DNA of 64,000 bases from Acuticoccus kalidii (GTDB taxonomy: Bacteria > Pseudomonadota > Alphaproteobacteria > Rhizobiales > Amorphaceae). Shown here piece by piece: positions 46,495 through 56,482 of the stretch (position 1 is the first letter of the stretch; each line of letters begins with the position of its first letter). A model generated the notes under the pieces. The model had not been told where the DNA came from, searched no databases, and was given only the letters and a program-made list of their open reading frames with translations. The stretch covers positions 248,001 to 312,000 of the forward strand of contig NZ_JAKGCS010000024.1 of NCBI RefSeq assembly GCF_021556395.1, read 5' to 3'. A program made the position numbers and the translations under genes.

Positions 46495-46941
46495 ATGACG
46501 GATGCCCCCGCCGAAACGCTCGCCTTCGACCCCGCAGCGCACGGCTGGGATCCTTATTCGGACGACGGGTTCATCGGCCATGTCGGTCCGCTCTGGCAGC
46601 GTCCCGGTGAGGCCGCGCCGCATTATGCCTTCCTCGTCGAGCACAAACACCACAACCGCCGCGGCGTTCTCCAAGGCGGCATGATGATGACGTTCGCCGA
46701 CCGCTCGATGGGCATGACCGCGTGGTACGCCAACGAGCAGCAACCGCAGGCGACCGTGCAGCTCGACGTTCATTTCATCGACGCCGTGCAGGTCGGCGAG
46801 TTCGTGGAGGCCGATTGCGAGGTCGTCCGCCGCACCCGCTCGCTGATCTTCGTGCGCGGCACCTTCCGCGTCGGCGCGCGCACGGTGGCGACGGCGAACG
46901 GCGTCTGGAAGACCGTCCGCCACCCGAAGCCGGCAGCGTGA
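46495..46941 (+). CDS. PaaI-type hotdog thioesterase
   Basis: The 148-residue protein has the hotdog core with HHNRRGVLQGGMMMTFADRS (Gly-Gly before the helix and an acidic residue at its end) and TVQLDVHFIDAVQVGEFVEA. These are typical of acyl-CoA thioesterases of the PaaI/YdiI class. It follows tctA by 137 bases on the same strand but with a gap, so operon membership is uncertain. Substrate unknown. Confidence 0.85.
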   Translation: MTDAPAETLAFDPAAHGWDPYSDDGFIGHVGPLWQRPGEAAPHYAFLVEHKHHNRRGVLQGGMMMTFADRSMGMTAWYANEQQPQATVQLDVHFIDAVQVGEFVEADCEVVRRTRSLIFVRGTFRVGARTVATANGVWKTVRHPKPAA

Positions 46942-47060
46942 CGTTCGCCTAAGGCCCGCGCCGGGCCCCGGCCGGCCGCGCGAAGCACGCCCGCCCCGAC
47001 ACCCCGATTGCGAGCGACGGACGCGCGTGCGACACCGATCGTGTGGGGGAGCGTGACACG

Positions 47061-48014
47061 ATGACGGCAGCGATAGCGATCCATGGCGGAGCGGGCGCGA
47101 TCGAGCGCTCGAAACTCGGCGCCGACGGCTACGAGGCGACGCTGCGCAGCTTGGCGGAAGCGCTGCGCGCGGGCTGGTCGCATCTCGCGGCGGGTGCGTC
47201 GGCGGTCGACGCGGTCGAGGCCGCAGTCATCGCGCTGGAGGACGATCCGCTCTTCAATGCCGGCCGCGGGGCCTGTTTCAACGCCGACGGACTCCACGAG
47301 TTCGACGCGGCGATCATGGATGGGCGAACCTTGTCGGCGGGCGCCGTCGCGGCGTGCCGGACGGTCCGCAATCCGGTGCGCGCGGCGCGATCGGTGATGG
47401 ACCACACGCGCCACGTCCTTCTCGTCGGCGAGGCGGCGGACGCCTTCGCGGCGGCGGAGGGCCTTCCGCAGGAGCCGCAATCCTATTTCCACACCGACCG
47501 TCAATGGTCGCACCTCGAACGCGCCCGCGCCCGGGCCGCGGGGCGCCAGTCGGGCACGGCGACCGACGCGGAGCGCCACGGCACGGTGGGCGCCGTCGCG
47601 CGCGATCGCGACGGGCACCTCGCCGCCGCGACCTCCACCGGCGGGATGACCAACAAACGCCCCGGCCGGGTCGGCGACACGCCGCTGATCGGCGCGGGCA
47701 CCTATGCGCGCGACGGAATCTGCGCGGTCTCCTGCACCGGGTCGGGCGAGGATTTCATCCGCGCCTGTGCGAGCCACACCGTCGCCGCGCGGATCGCCTA
47801 TGGCGGCGACACCCTCGCCGCGGCCGCCCACGCCACGCTCCATGACGATATCGTCGCCCATGGCGGTGGCGGCGGCCTCATCGCCGTCGGTGCGGACGGC
47901 GGCATCACGATGCCTTATTCGAGCGCCGGCATGTATCGCGGCGCCATCGACACGGCCGGCCGCATGACCGTCGCGATCTATGACGAGCGCCACGAGATCT
48001 CGCTCTCACAATGA
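47061..48014 (+). CDS. Isoaspartyl peptidase/L-asparaginase (Ntn hydrolase)
   Basis: The ATG at 47061 gives MTAAIAIHGGAGAIERSKLG and 317 residues; GGGGGAG lies 9 bases upstream. The protein autocleaves before the catalytic Thr in ERHGTVGAVARD (about T175), with the partner motif TSTGGMTNKRPGRVGDTPLI. It would hydrolyse isoaspartyl dipeptides or asparagine. It stands alone after the thioesterase gene. Confidence 0.93.
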   Translation: MTAAIAIHGGAGAIERSKLGADGYEATLRSLAEALRAGWSHLAAGASAVDAVEAAVIALEDDPLFNAGRGACFNADGLHEFDAAIMDGRTLSAGAVAACRTVRNPVRAARSVMDHTRHVLLVGEAADAFAAAEGLPQEPQSYFHTDRQWSHLERARARAAGRQSGTATDAERHGTVGAVARDRDGHLAAATSTGGMTNKRPGRVGDTPLIGAGTYARDGICAVSCTGSGEDFIRACASHTVAARIAYGGDTLAAAAHATLHDDIVAHGGGGGLIAVGADGGITMPYSSAGMYRGAIDTAGRMTVAIYDERHEISLSQ

Positions 48015-48339
48015 GCGCGTGCCCGCCCGCATCACCGCGGCGGGCCGGACCATTCGGCCTCTGAGCCGCGCCAGACGGCGATAACTCGCCGACGAAAGCC
48101 CACATCCGAACGAGCGCCTCCATCGACGGCCGCGTGTTGCGGGCGACGCGCCATGGCGCGCGGCCGCTCGCCACGGCGCGTGCGGTAGAATTGCCCCGCG
48201 CGCACAATCATAACCTCTTCTTGATATAATCGATCCCTCAATTCGCACGCAACATGTATAGATTTTCATATTTCTAATGATAGATAATCATGTTAATGGT
48301 GAGAGTACGTTTAAAAAGCGACAGATAAGGTGATCAACT
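48015..48339. other. Intergenic, AT-rich near its end
   Basis: No convincing gene. The last 120 bases before the RTX gene are clearly richer in A and T than the surrounding sequence and may hold its promoter; AAGGTGATC precedes the RTX start. The composition shift suggests the RTX gene was acquired. Confidence 0.4.
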
Positions 48340-49068
48340 ATGGCGTTCATGAAGCTGTTCCGCCCGCTGGATATGCTCAATTTTCGGACCTTGAATGAGG
48401 AAATTGTCCAATCCAACAGCAGTAAGATCATCACCGAATCGACGAATCCGAATTACCCGACCGACACGATCTTTCAAGGCAGCTTCACCTATGATCCGGA
48501 CGGCACGCCGAACGGCACCGTTGAGTCGGTGTTCTATAAGGCGTTCGGAAATCGTCAGTACACCGTGAAAGATCTGGACGTCGACGCGACGGATCTCTTA
48601 GCGGCCACCACCAGCGCGACCACGTACCGGTTGATGTTCAACGATGCGGACAAGTTCAACGGATCGTATGGCCCCGATCACCTCCTCGGCTTCAGCGGCA
48701 ACGACACGCTTCTCGGCAATGGCGGGGATGATTATCTGTCCGGCGGATTGGGCAAGGACACGCTCTTTGGCGGCAACGGCAACGACACGCTGAATGGTGG
48801 GCCTCAGGCCGACGTGCTCGTCGGCGGACGCGGTGCCGATCGGTTCTTCTTCGACGATCGGTCCGCGATCGACACGATCAACGACTTCGACCGTCGAGAC
48901 AAAATCATCATCGACGCCTCCAACTTCGATAGCGGGTTTTTCGGCACGGGCCCGAGCGACGTGCGCATTGTCACCGGGAACGCATTCGACCGCGTCGTGG
49001 TGGACGGGGATGTCGTTGCCAAGGTCTTCGGTGAATCGGTCACGATCGACGATATCTCGTTCGCCTGA
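48340..49068 (+). CDS. RTX (hemolysin-type) calcium-binding protein
   Basis: The 242-residue protein has four to five glycine/aspartate nonapeptides between about residues 115 and 168 ([46 protein letters not shown]). They are followed by [15 protein letters not shown], typical of type I secreted proteins. It has no N-terminal Sec signal, in keeping with a C-terminal T1SS signal. The N-terminal 100 residues match no domain I recognise. No ABC/MFP secretion genes are in the window. Confidence 0.85.
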   Translation: MAFMKLFRPLDMLNFRTLNEEIVQSNSSKIITESTNPNYPTDTIFQGSFTYDPDGTPNGTVESVFYKAFGNRQYTVKDLDVDATDLLAATTSATTYRLMFNDADKFNGSYGPDHLLGFSGNDTLLGNGGDDYLSGGLGKDTLFGGNGNDTLNGGPQADVLVGGRGADRFFFDDRSAIDTINDFDRRDKIIIDASNFDSGFFGTGPSDVRIVTGNAFDRVVVDGDVVAKVFGESVTIDDISFA

Positions 49069-49078
49069 GTCCGGCCGC

Positions 49079-49102
49079 CCCGGCCCGTTCGATCGGGCCG
49101 GG
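49079..49102. terminator. Terminator between convergent RTX and subtilase genes
   Basis: A 9-bp perfect stem with a 6-base loop lies 11 bases past the RTX stop and 27 bases past the subtilase stop on the other strand. ATCTTCT follows on the plus strand, a weak T-rich tail. Confidence 0.55.
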
Positions 49103-49128
49103 ATCTTCTGCAGGTCGGCGCGCGGCGG

Positions 49129-51522
49129 TCAGACCATCAGGTCGAACCCGCCCCCCTGGTTCGCGTTGGACATCATCCACGCCCCCGTGCCCATCGACGG
49201 CCCCTCGAAGAACCAATCGAAGCCCGGACGCGAGACGCTCGCCTCCGCGACATTACTCCTCACCACATCGTCACCGTCCGCAGCATAGGCCACGGCCTCG
49301 CTGGTGACGGTGTTGAACCAGCCGAGACGCACCTTCGGCACGGTTTGCTCGAAGAGCCACGTCTCGCCGACATCGAGCTTTCCATCCGCGTCGGTGTCGC
49401 CCGAGATGAGATCGTCCACGGTGAGCACGATATCGTCGCGGCGGAACCGCGTCCCGTTGTCGTCGACGATCGAGGTGAAATCGAGCTCCGCGTCACCGGG
49501 CAAAACGCTCTCATTGGTGAGGCTATAGGCGTAGGTGACGGCGAAATCGCGCTGTGACAGCGCCTGGAAGAGGTTGAAGACGCCGCCGAACAGACCCTTG
49601 ACGGGTGTGTTCGGAACGAGCTCCGCCGACTTGTCGAGAACGATGAGTGGCCCATCCAGCGCGGCAAGGGCGCGATCGGCCTGGATGAGACCTGCACCGG
49701 ACGCCGGATCGACGCCCGGATCGGCACCCGGACCGTTATAGGGATTGTTCATGTCGAGCGCGGTCGCGGACAGGACTTCGCCGATCTCCGCCGGCGACAG
49801 CGAGGGATCGCGCTCCAGCATCAGCGCGGCGATCGCCGCCGCGTTCGGCGCCGCCGCGGACGTGCCGAAGAAATTCGGAAACGCGTCGTCGTCCGACCCT
49901 TGTGCGCCGAAGAAGGTCGTGTTGCCGCCATCGGACGCGGTGAAGCTCACATTGTTGCGCATCTCGGGCGACGGAAGCGCGTTCCCGGCCGTGTCGTAGT
50001 AGATCGGAATCCCGCCGAGGGAGGAGAACGACTCCAAAATCGCCGGATCGGTGCCGTAGGCGGGTGTGTTGATCCATTCCGCGGCGCCCACGCTGAAGGC
50101 GCCCGGCGCCTGGGCATGACCGTAGGAGGTCGGCCCGCCCGAACTATACTCGGCGTTCACGAGCGGCAGACCCGGCCCGTAGATCGTCACGCTGATCGCC
50201 TCCGGCGCCACGCCTGAGACTTTCTCGATCACGAGACCCACATCGCCGGCGGTCGTGACGTCGACCTCAAACACCGCCACCGGGTCGCCGCCGATATCGG
50301 ACTCCATCGCACCGAGACGCACACCGCCGGTGATGGCGGGAGCCGCGAGCGGATCAGTGCCCGCCGCCGCGAGATAGACGTCGAGATCGGTCTGCGCGCC
50401 GGGGCTGTCGGGGCCCGTGCTCGCATAGGCGTCGGACCATTGAACGACGATGGTATGACTGCCGACCGGAAGCGATAGATCGAGCACCGGGTCGATGCCG
50501 GGACCGGGATCCCAATCGTGCGTCGTCGTGACGGTGTCACTTTCGGAGCCGAAATAGCCCACGATCCCAGCGTCGACAAACGGGCCGAGATAGCCATTAT
50601 TCGCCTGATTGCCGGCCGATGAGAAATACGGCACCCCGTCGGCGACGACTTCGGCGACGGCCTGGGCCACCGGACCATCGGCGAACGCCGGCTCCGTGAA
50701 ATAAATGACGTCATCGACGATGACGGTCGAACCGGCGTCGCGGAGCGCGCGGATATTGTTGGCAAAGCTCGCGACGCCGTTGAAGGCCGACGCGAACTGA
50801 ATGTCGGCGCCAGGCGCGATATCGTAGGCGAGCTGGGCCATGCCTCGCCCTTCGTCCGTCGCGATTGCGGTATTGACGATCTCCTCGAGCACGAGGACGT
50901 CGGCGGGAAGGTCGCCACTCGCCACGTCATCGGCATAATGGGTCGAGGCGGAGGTGTCGGCATCGAAGCTGTCGGACAGGATGCCGATGGTCTGCCCGGC
51001 GCCGGTCACGCCATAGGTGGTTTGGGCGACATCGACAGCGAGAGCCTCGACATCCTGCGACGTGACGGAACCGACGGAGGCTTGGAAGAGTGACGCGGCC
51101 GCCGATTGGAGCGAGCCGAGTGCGTTCAATTCGGCAAGCCCATCGACCGGAACATAGGCGGAAACAACGCGGCCGGCCTGCTCGACATGGAGCGCGCCGA
51201 GATCGAGGAGATCATCCGCGAGGGTGTCCGAGCCTCCGCTCGCGCTGATCATGTCGACGAGGACGTAGAACCGGCCTTCGATCTCGACGACATCCGGCGT
51301 GGTCGCCGTGATCCCCCGCGCGGCTGGCGCCATGGTGCGCGCCGCAGCCGCTCCCCCTTCGATGTTGCTTGAAAGGTTGAACAAGAGCGCGTCGAATTTC
51401 GACGATTTTTGTGCCTCCAGCGCGGCGAGATCGTCACCCATCTGCAATAGCCTCCTGATCGCTTCCAGTATTTGTTTTGAATCGTTGAGATGCTTTTTGC
51501 AGCCCCGTTTTATGATGATCAA
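49129..51522 (-). CDS. Large S8-family (subtilase-like) peptidase with Asp-Glu-Ser triad
   Basis: The 797-residue protein has the Asp site TIGILSDSFD (about D184), the oxyanion Asn in FSSAGNQANNG (about N305) and the nucleophile in FFGTSAAAPNAAA (about S555). The position of the usual His block reads ATDEGRGMAQLAYDIAPGA, so Glu (about E224) seems to replace His, as in sedolisins and some S8 variants. A beta-rich insert (about 335-460) interrupts the catalytic domain. There is no Sec signal; the start may be 51522 or the ATG at 51441. It faces the RTX gene and may share its export route or act on it; that is inference. Confidence 0.8.
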   Translation of the reverse strand: MIIIKRGCKKHLNDSKQILEAIRRLLQMGDDLAALEAQKSSKFDALLFNLSSNIEGGAAAARTMAPAARGITATTPDVVEIEGRFYVLVDMISASGGSDTLADDLLDLGALHVEQAGRVVSAYVPVDGLAELNALGSLQSAAASLFQASVGSVTSQDVEALAVDVAQTTYGVTGAGQTIGILSDSFDADTSASTHYADDVASGDLPADVLVLEEIVNTAIATDEGRGMAQLAYDIAPGADIQFASAFNGVASFANNIRALRDAGSTVIVDDVIYFTEPAFADGPVAQAVAEVVADGVPYFSSAGNQANNGYLGPFVDAGIVGYFGSESDTVTTTHDWDPGPGIDPVLDLSLPVGSHTIVVQWSDAYASTGPDSPGAQTDLDVYLAAAGTDPLAAPAITGGVRLGAMESDIGGDPVAVFEVDVTTAGDVGLVIEKVSGVAPEAISVTIYGPGLPLVNAEYSSGGPTSYGHAQAPGAFSVGAAEWINTPAYGTDPAILESFSSLGGIPIYYDTAGNALPSPEMRNNVSFTASDGGNTTFFGAQGSDDDAFPNFFGTSAAAPNAAAIAALMLERDPSLSPAEIGEVLSATALDMNNPYNGPGADPGVDPASGAGLIQADRALAALDGPLIVLDKSAELVPNTPVKGLFGGVFNLFQALSQRDFAVTYAYSLTNESVLPGDAELDFTSIVDDNGTRFRRDDIVLTVDDLISGDTDADGKLDVGETWLFEQTVPKVRLGWFNTVTSEAVAYAADGDDVVRSNVAEASVSRPGFDWFFEGPSMGTGAWMMSNANQGGGFDLMV

Positions 51523-52365
51523 AGCCTAAATCGCGTCGACCACACCCTATCGGCCGCGGCGCTTCGCCCGGACTTCGGGTGGACGCATCAATGTGTCTCA
51601 TCGGTGATGTCTTTTTGCTCGCCAACGCCACGATGATCGCGCGCGGCGCAATCCCAGATCCAACGGCCCGTCATCGGGCGTGGCGCCGATAAAGGCAGAC
51701 TGGCGAAACTGTATCCAATTGCCACCAGAGGGCGCAGGATCTGCGCACACCTTCGCCACCCAGCGTGGGGATAAGCGCCGAATTCCGGCACGTTTTCCGC
51801 GCTTGCCGCCGTGGTCGTTTCAAGCGGGTCTTTACCAAAGGATCCATTGGCGTTAAACACAGATTACGAATGCCCGCTCGGGCACTCTCGTGAGCAATTC
51901 GCTCAACCCGCCACAAATGCCGGAATAGACGTTGCGGCCCTGTCGCGACGTCGAAGCAGAGCAATGGTCCATCTGACGGCCGCACCCTCTCGCGGTGGAC
52001 CGCAATGGAGCTGATGAAGGACACTGATCTCACCACCGCGAATGGACGACTTTGCGTGCTGATCGCGCGCTCTTCGTACATCGCCGATCATCGCATGCGT
52101 TCGTGTGGCGCCCTGTCGCCGCGTCGCCCGCGCCTGCGTGTGAGATGCCGTCCCGCCCGGCACACCGGCCGATCGAACGCCGCCGAACTGCACCGCGGCC
52201 ATCACCGTCACGGCCACCGCAATGCGGTGCTTCGATCGCGTTTCGACGCGCAGAAGGTCGGCTGAGCGAACCCGCCCGATCATGGCCGCCGGATGCGCCG
52301 CATCCGGCAACCGCGCCGTGTTCCTTTCATCGATTCGATTTTCGCCACACGGAGACAAACGACGT
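51523..52365. other. 843-base region without a supported gene
   Basis: Short frames exist on both strands (for example 51588-51860 and 52005-52265) but none has a good start, family resemblance or codon pattern like its neighbours. It contains the promoters of the divergent subtilase and Liv receptor genes. It may be a degenerate remnant. Confidence 0.4.
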
Positions 52366-53682
52366 ATGACGACTTTTACCCGCCGCCACGCCCGGCGGCT
52401 GTGTTCCGCGACCTGCCTCGCGGCAGCGGCCCTTTTCGCGACCGCATCCGCCCAGGCGCAGGACAGCGTCAAGATTGGGTTCGTCTACTTTCTTTCCGGC
52501 GCCGGTGCCGCCTACGGCACCCCGGCCCGTGACAGCGCCGCTATGATGGTGGACGCGCTCAACGAAGGTTCGCTTCCCGCCCCCTACGACACGGTCGGGA
52601 TCAACGGCGTCTCGATCGAGCCGATCTTCATCGACGAGGCCGGCGGCACGCGAAAGCAGATCGCCGAATATCGCCGCCTCGTCGAGCGCGAAGGCGTCGA
52701 CATGGTGATCGGCTACAATTCGAGCGGCAACTGCAACGCCCTCGCCCCGATCATCGAAGAGCTCGAGACGCTGACGAACTTCTTCCATTGCGGCAATCCG
52801 GGCCTCTTCGAGGACGTCGACACCGACCCCTATTATGTCGTCCGCTCCGCGCCGATGGGCACGATGGACCAGGTCGCCCTCGCCCGCTATCTCGCGGCGA
52901 AATTCCCGGACGCCCTCTCCGTCTCCGGCGTCAATCAGGATTATTCCTGGGGCCAGGACAACTGGGTCGAGTTCAAGGCCGCGATGACCGCGCTGAAGCC
53001 CGACACGACCTATAAGAACGCCCTCTTCCCGGCGCTCGGCGCGGGTGATTATGGCAGCGAAATCTCCGCCCTCGCCTCCGATCCCGCCGACATCACTTTC
53101 GTCTCCTTCTGGGGCGGCGACGCCGATGCGCTGATGCTCCAGGCCGCCTCCCGCGGGCTCGGCGACGACACGACCTTCGCCTTCACCCTCGGCACCGGCG
53201 TGATCGACGGCCTCGGCGAGAACACGATCGAAGGCACCATCGTCGGCGCCCGTGGTCCGAACTCCTATCTCGCGAAATCGACCCCGCTCTCCGACTGGTT
53301 CGCCGCGAGCTACGAGGAGACCTATGGCCGCTATCCGCCGCTCGGCGCCTATGTCGCGGCACAGGGCATCCTCGCGATCAAGGCGGCGGCCGAGAAGGCC
53401 GCGTCCGAAACCGGCAACCTGCCCGAGACGGACGCGATCATCGAGGCGCTGCGCGGCCTCACCTTCGAGACCGTCGACGGCTACCCGATCACGATGGCCC
53501 TCCATAACGGCCATCAGGGCATCTCCGACACCGCCTATGGCGTCTATACGGGCTGGGATTCGGATGCCGGCATGCCGATCATCGAGGACGTCACGGTCTA
53601 TCCGGCCGAATGCGTGAACCCGCCCGAGGGCGTCACCGCCGTCGAGTGGATCGAATCCGGCTTCGAGGGCGCGAACTGCTGA
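52366..53682 (+). CDS. Liv-type ABC transporter substrate-binding protein
   Basis: The ATG at 52366 gives a twin-Arg-containing signal peptide (RRHARRLCSATCLAAAALFA, cut near AQAQD) and 438 residues; the open frame further upstream is not family-like. KIGFVYFLSGAGAAYGTPAR, GTRKQIAEYRRLVEREGVDM and YNSSGNCNALAPI match the Leu/Ile/Val-BP-like family. It heads a five-gene importer. Ligand could be a branched-chain amino acid, amide or urea; sequence alone does not decide. Confidence 0.9.
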   Translation: MTTFTRRHARRLCSATCLAAAALFATASAQAQDSVKIGFVYFLSGAGAAYGTPARDSAAMMVDALNEGSLPAPYDTVGINGVSIEPIFIDEAGGTRKQIAEYRRLVEREGVDMVIGYNSSGNCNALAPIIEELETLTNFFHCGNPGLFEDVDTDPYYVVRSAPMGTMDQVALARYLAAKFPDALSVSGVNQDYSWGQDNWVEFKAAMTALKPDTTYKNALFPALGAGDYGSEISALASDPADITFVSFWGGDADALMLQAASRGLGDDTTFAFTLGTGVIDGLGENTIEGTIVGARGPNSYLAKSTPLSDWFAASYEETYGRYPPLGAYVAAQGILAIKAAAEKAASETGNLPETDAIIEALRGLTFETVDGYPITMALHNGHQGISDTAYGVYTGWDSDAGMPIIEDVTVYPAECVNPPEGVTAVEWIESGFEGANC

Positions 53683-53691
53683 GCGCCTTGC

Positions 53692-53716
53692 GGGAGCGGC
53701 ATTCGTGCCGCCTCCC
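53692..53716 (+). terminator. Hairpin after the Liv receptor gene
   Basis: GCGGCA-TTCG-TGCCGC extended by GGGA/TCCC with one bulged C starts 10 bases past the stop. The UUCG tetraloop gives high stability. It lies within the operon and probably raises receptor message stability. Confidence 0.55.
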
Positions 53717-53826
53717 CTGCCGCCCCGACCCGAGGCGACGCGCCGACGGCCGGGGTTCGCATTCGCCCGCCTTGACGGACGCGCTCCGGCGCACCGCCAA
53801 GGCAACCTGAACCCAGCAGAGTGTCC

Positions 53827-54723
53827 ATGAACCTTGCTCTGATCGTCCTCGTCGACGGTATCTCGTATGCGGGCTGGCTGTTTCTCGTCGCGATCGGCCT
53901 GACGCTCGTCTTCGGCGTCCTGCGCCTTCTCAACATCGCCCATGGCGGGTTTTACGCGATCGGCGCCTATGTGGCCGCCTACGCGATCGGTGTCGCCGCC
54001 TCGAACGGCTTCGGGACCGCGCCCCAGCTCCTCCTCGCCTTCGCGGGCGCCGCGATCGTCGGGGGGCTTCTCGGCCTCCTCATCGAGCGCACCGTTCTCG
54101 TGCGGCTCTACGACCATCCGGAGGTCCTGACCCTTTTTGCGACCTACGCCCTCTTCCTCATTCTGGAGGACGTGACGAAGCTCGTCTTCGGCGGTGGCTC
54201 GCTCTACGCCTTCCAGCCGCGCAACGCGTTCGGCACGGTCGAGATCGGCACGCTCAATTATCCGGTCTATGACGTCCTCACCGTCGCCGTCGCCGTTCTC
54301 GTCGCGCTCGGGACCTGGTTCGTCCTCAACCGCACGCGCACCGGACGCTGTGTCACCGCGGTCGTCCACGATCGCGAGATGAGTGCCTCGATGGGCGTCA
54401 ACGTCGCCGCGATCATGACCGGAACGTTCATCGTCGGCTCGATGCTCGGCGCGTTCGCCGGCGCGGTCACCGCCCCCAAGATCGCCGTCAATCCGGGGAT
54501 CGGCGTCGAGGTGATCGTGCTCGCCTTCGCCGTCATCGTGATCGGCGGGCTCGGCTCGATCGGCGGCGCCGTGATCGGCGCGCTCGTCGTCGGGATCGCC
54601 CGCGCGGCCGCGACCCATCTCGCGCCGGACCTTGCCGTCTTCACCGTCTACGCCGTGATGGCCGCCGTCCTCGCAATCCGCCCGTACGGGCTCTTCGCTC
54701 GACCGATGGCCCGCAAGATATGA
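53827..54723 (+). CDS. livH: Liv-type ABC permease LivH
   Basis: The ATG at 53827 starts MNLALIVLVDGISYAGWLFL; 298 residues, about 8 spans. LTLVFGVLRLLNIAHGGFYA and AFAVIVIGGLGSIGGAVIGA are LivH hallmarks. It ends with an ATGA overlap to livM. Confidence 0.92.
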   Translation: MNLALIVLVDGISYAGWLFLVAIGLTLVFGVLRLLNIAHGGFYAIGAYVAAYAIGVAASNGFGTAPQLLLAFAGAAIVGGLLGLLIERTVLVRLYDHPEVLTLFATYALFLILEDVTKLVFGGGSLYAFQPRNAFGTVEIGTLNYPVYDVLTVAVAVLVALGTWFVLNRTRTGRCVTAVVHDREMSASMGVNVAAIMTGTFIVGSMLGAFAGAVTAPKIAVNPGIGVEVIVLAFAVIVIGGLGSIGGAVIGALVVGIARAAATHLAPDLAVFTVYAVMAAVLAIRPYGLFARPMARKI

Positions 54724-55715
54724 GACATCTTCTCGATCCCACCGTCCTCGTCGTTCTCGCGGGGGCGATCCTCCTGTCGTTCGCCCAGTCGATGATGCCG
54801 GGCTGGGTGACCTACCTCCTCCAGATCGCGATCGCCGCCTCCTTGCCGGCGCTCGGCTGCATGATCATGCTGCGTTCGGGCCTCCTCTCCTTCGGACAGG
54901 GCCTTTATTATTTCCTCGGCGCCTATGGCGTCGCGCTGGCGCACGAATATCTCGGCGTCTCGGATGCGGTCCTCGCCATCGTCATCGGGGCCGTCGCCTC
55001 GGCGATCGTCGCCGTCATCGTCGGCCCCTTCCTCGCGCGCTATCGCGGCATCTTCTTCGCGATGCTGACGCTCGCTCTGTCGATGGTCGTTTACGGGATG
55101 GCCGTGAAGATGGACCTTTTCGGCCGGAGCGACGGTCTCAATGTCGGCCGTCTCACCTATTTCGGCATCACGCCCTCGCGCGCCTGGTCGCAGACGTCCC
55201 TCTTCCTTCTGTGCGTCTGGGTGTGGGCCATCCTCGGGATCGCGACGCACATTTATCTGCGCTCGCGCTTCGGCAAGCTTCTCTCCGCGATCGAGGACAA
55301 CGAGACGCGCGTCGAATATCTCGGCTGGTCGGTGAAACGGGCGGTCTATATCAACTATATCGTCGCCGCCATTCTCGGCAGCGCCGGCGGCTCCCTCGCC
55401 GCGGCCGCGGCCCGCTATGCCGACCCGAGCCTTGCCTATTGGACGACGTCGGGCGAGTTCGTCTTCATCGTGCTCATCAGCGGGCAGGCGAGCGTCCTCA
55501 GCCCCCTGTTCGGCTCGGTCTTCCTCGAAACGCTGCGCACCTACGCGTCGGCCTTCTTTCCCGACGAATGGCAACTCGTCCTCGGGGCGGTGATGCTCGT
55601 CATCATCCTCTTCCTGCCGCGCGGGCTCGGCCACCTCTTCGTCCTCGCCCGCCGCACGATCACCCGCGGGCGCACACCGCGCCCGTCACCTGAAACGGAG
55701 GGACGTCAGTCATGA
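54720..55715 (+). CDS. livM: Liv-type ABC permease LivM
   Basis: The 331-residue product has about 10 spans with LRSGLLSFGQGLYYFLGAYG, ARYRGIFFAMLTLALSMVVY and GEFVFIVLISGQASVLSPLF, the LivM pattern. It overlaps both neighbours by 4 bases (ATGA), giving a tightly coupled unit. Confidence 0.92.
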   Translation: MRHLLDPTVLVVLAGAILLSFAQSMMPGWVTYLLQIAIAASLPALGCMIMLRSGLLSFGQGLYYFLGAYGVALAHEYLGVSDAVLAIVIGAVASAIVAVIVGPFLARYRGIFFAMLTLALSMVVYGMAVKMDLFGRSDGLNVGRLTYFGITPSRAWSQTSLFLLCVWVWAILGIATHIYLRSRFGKLLSAIEDNETRVEYLGWSVKRAVYINYIVAAILGSAGGSLAAAAARYADPSLAYWTTSGEFVFIVLISGQASVLSPLFGSVFLETLRTYASAFFPDEWQLVLGAVMLVIILFLPRGLGHLFVLARRTITRGRTPRPSPETEGRQS

Positions 55716-56482
55716 GCACGCCGATCCTCGAATGCCATGAGATCGCGAAGTCCTTTGGCGGGTTCGCCGCCGCGAACGCCATCGACATGCGCGTCGACGA
55801 AGGCGAGTTCGTCGGCATCATCGGCTCGAACGGCGCGGGCAAGACGACGCTTCTCAACATCGTCTCCGGCCATCTGAAGCCGACGACCGGCCGCGTGATG
55901 TTCCGCGGCGAGGACGTGACCGGCGTGCCCGCCCGCGTTCTCGCCCGCAAGGGCATCGCCCGTTCCTTCCAGGTGCCGCAGCTCTTCGCCACCTCGACGG
56001 CGCGCGAGAACATGATGCTCGCGACGAGCCTTCTCGCCGAGCCGCGCCGCGCGATCGTCTCCCGCTTCGACGACCATCACCTCGCCGAGGCGGCGGACGA
56101 GGCGCTCGACCATTATGGCATCGCCGAGCACGGCGACAGTCTCGTCAGCGAGCTGCCCCAGGGGGTGCGCAAGCTCCTCGATATCGCGATGGCGACGTCC
56201 GCCGATCCGAGCCTCGTCCTCCTCGACGAGCCGACGAGCGGCGTCTCGAGCGACGAGAAGAACGACGTGATGCAACGCCTCGCCGACCGCTTCGGCGAGG
56301 ATCGCACCACCGTCGTCTTCATCGAGCACGACATGGAGATCGTCCGCCGCTACGCGACCCGCGTCGTCGCGTTGACCGACGGGGCGGTGATCGCCGACGG
56401 CCCGCCCGATGTGGTCTTCGCCGATGCGACCGTCTCCAAGGTGATCGTCGGCGAGCCGGTGTCGGCGGCGGAGAGCGCCTAA
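55712..56482 (+). CDS. livG: Liv-type ABC ATPase LivG
   Basis: The 256-residue ATPase has Walker A GSNGAGKTT and Walker B VLLDEPTSGV. The signature region reads LPQGVRKLLDIA, less standard than LSYGQ. It ends in a TAATG overlap with livF. Confidence 0.93.
   Translation: MSTPILECHEIAKSFGGFAAANAIDMRVDEGEFVGIIGSNGAGKTTLLNIVSGHLKPTTGRVMFRGEDVTGVPARVLARKGIARSFQVPQLFATSTARENMMLATSLLAEPRRAIVSRFDDHHLAEAADEALDHYGIAEHGDSLVSELPQGVRKLLDIAMATSADPSLVLLDEPTSGVSSDEKNDVMQRLADRFGEDRTTVVFIEHDMEIVRRYATRVVALTDGAVIADGPPDVVFADATVSKVIVGEPVSAAESA

Noticed and set aside
51588..51860. Possible 90-residue ORF on the minus strand
   Set aside because: GTG start without a ribosome-binding site and no recognisable family or codon pattern.
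52005..52265. Possible 86-residue ORF on the plus strand
   Set aside because: The second half is a low-complexity Arg/His/Arg shadow; no support beyond an open frame.
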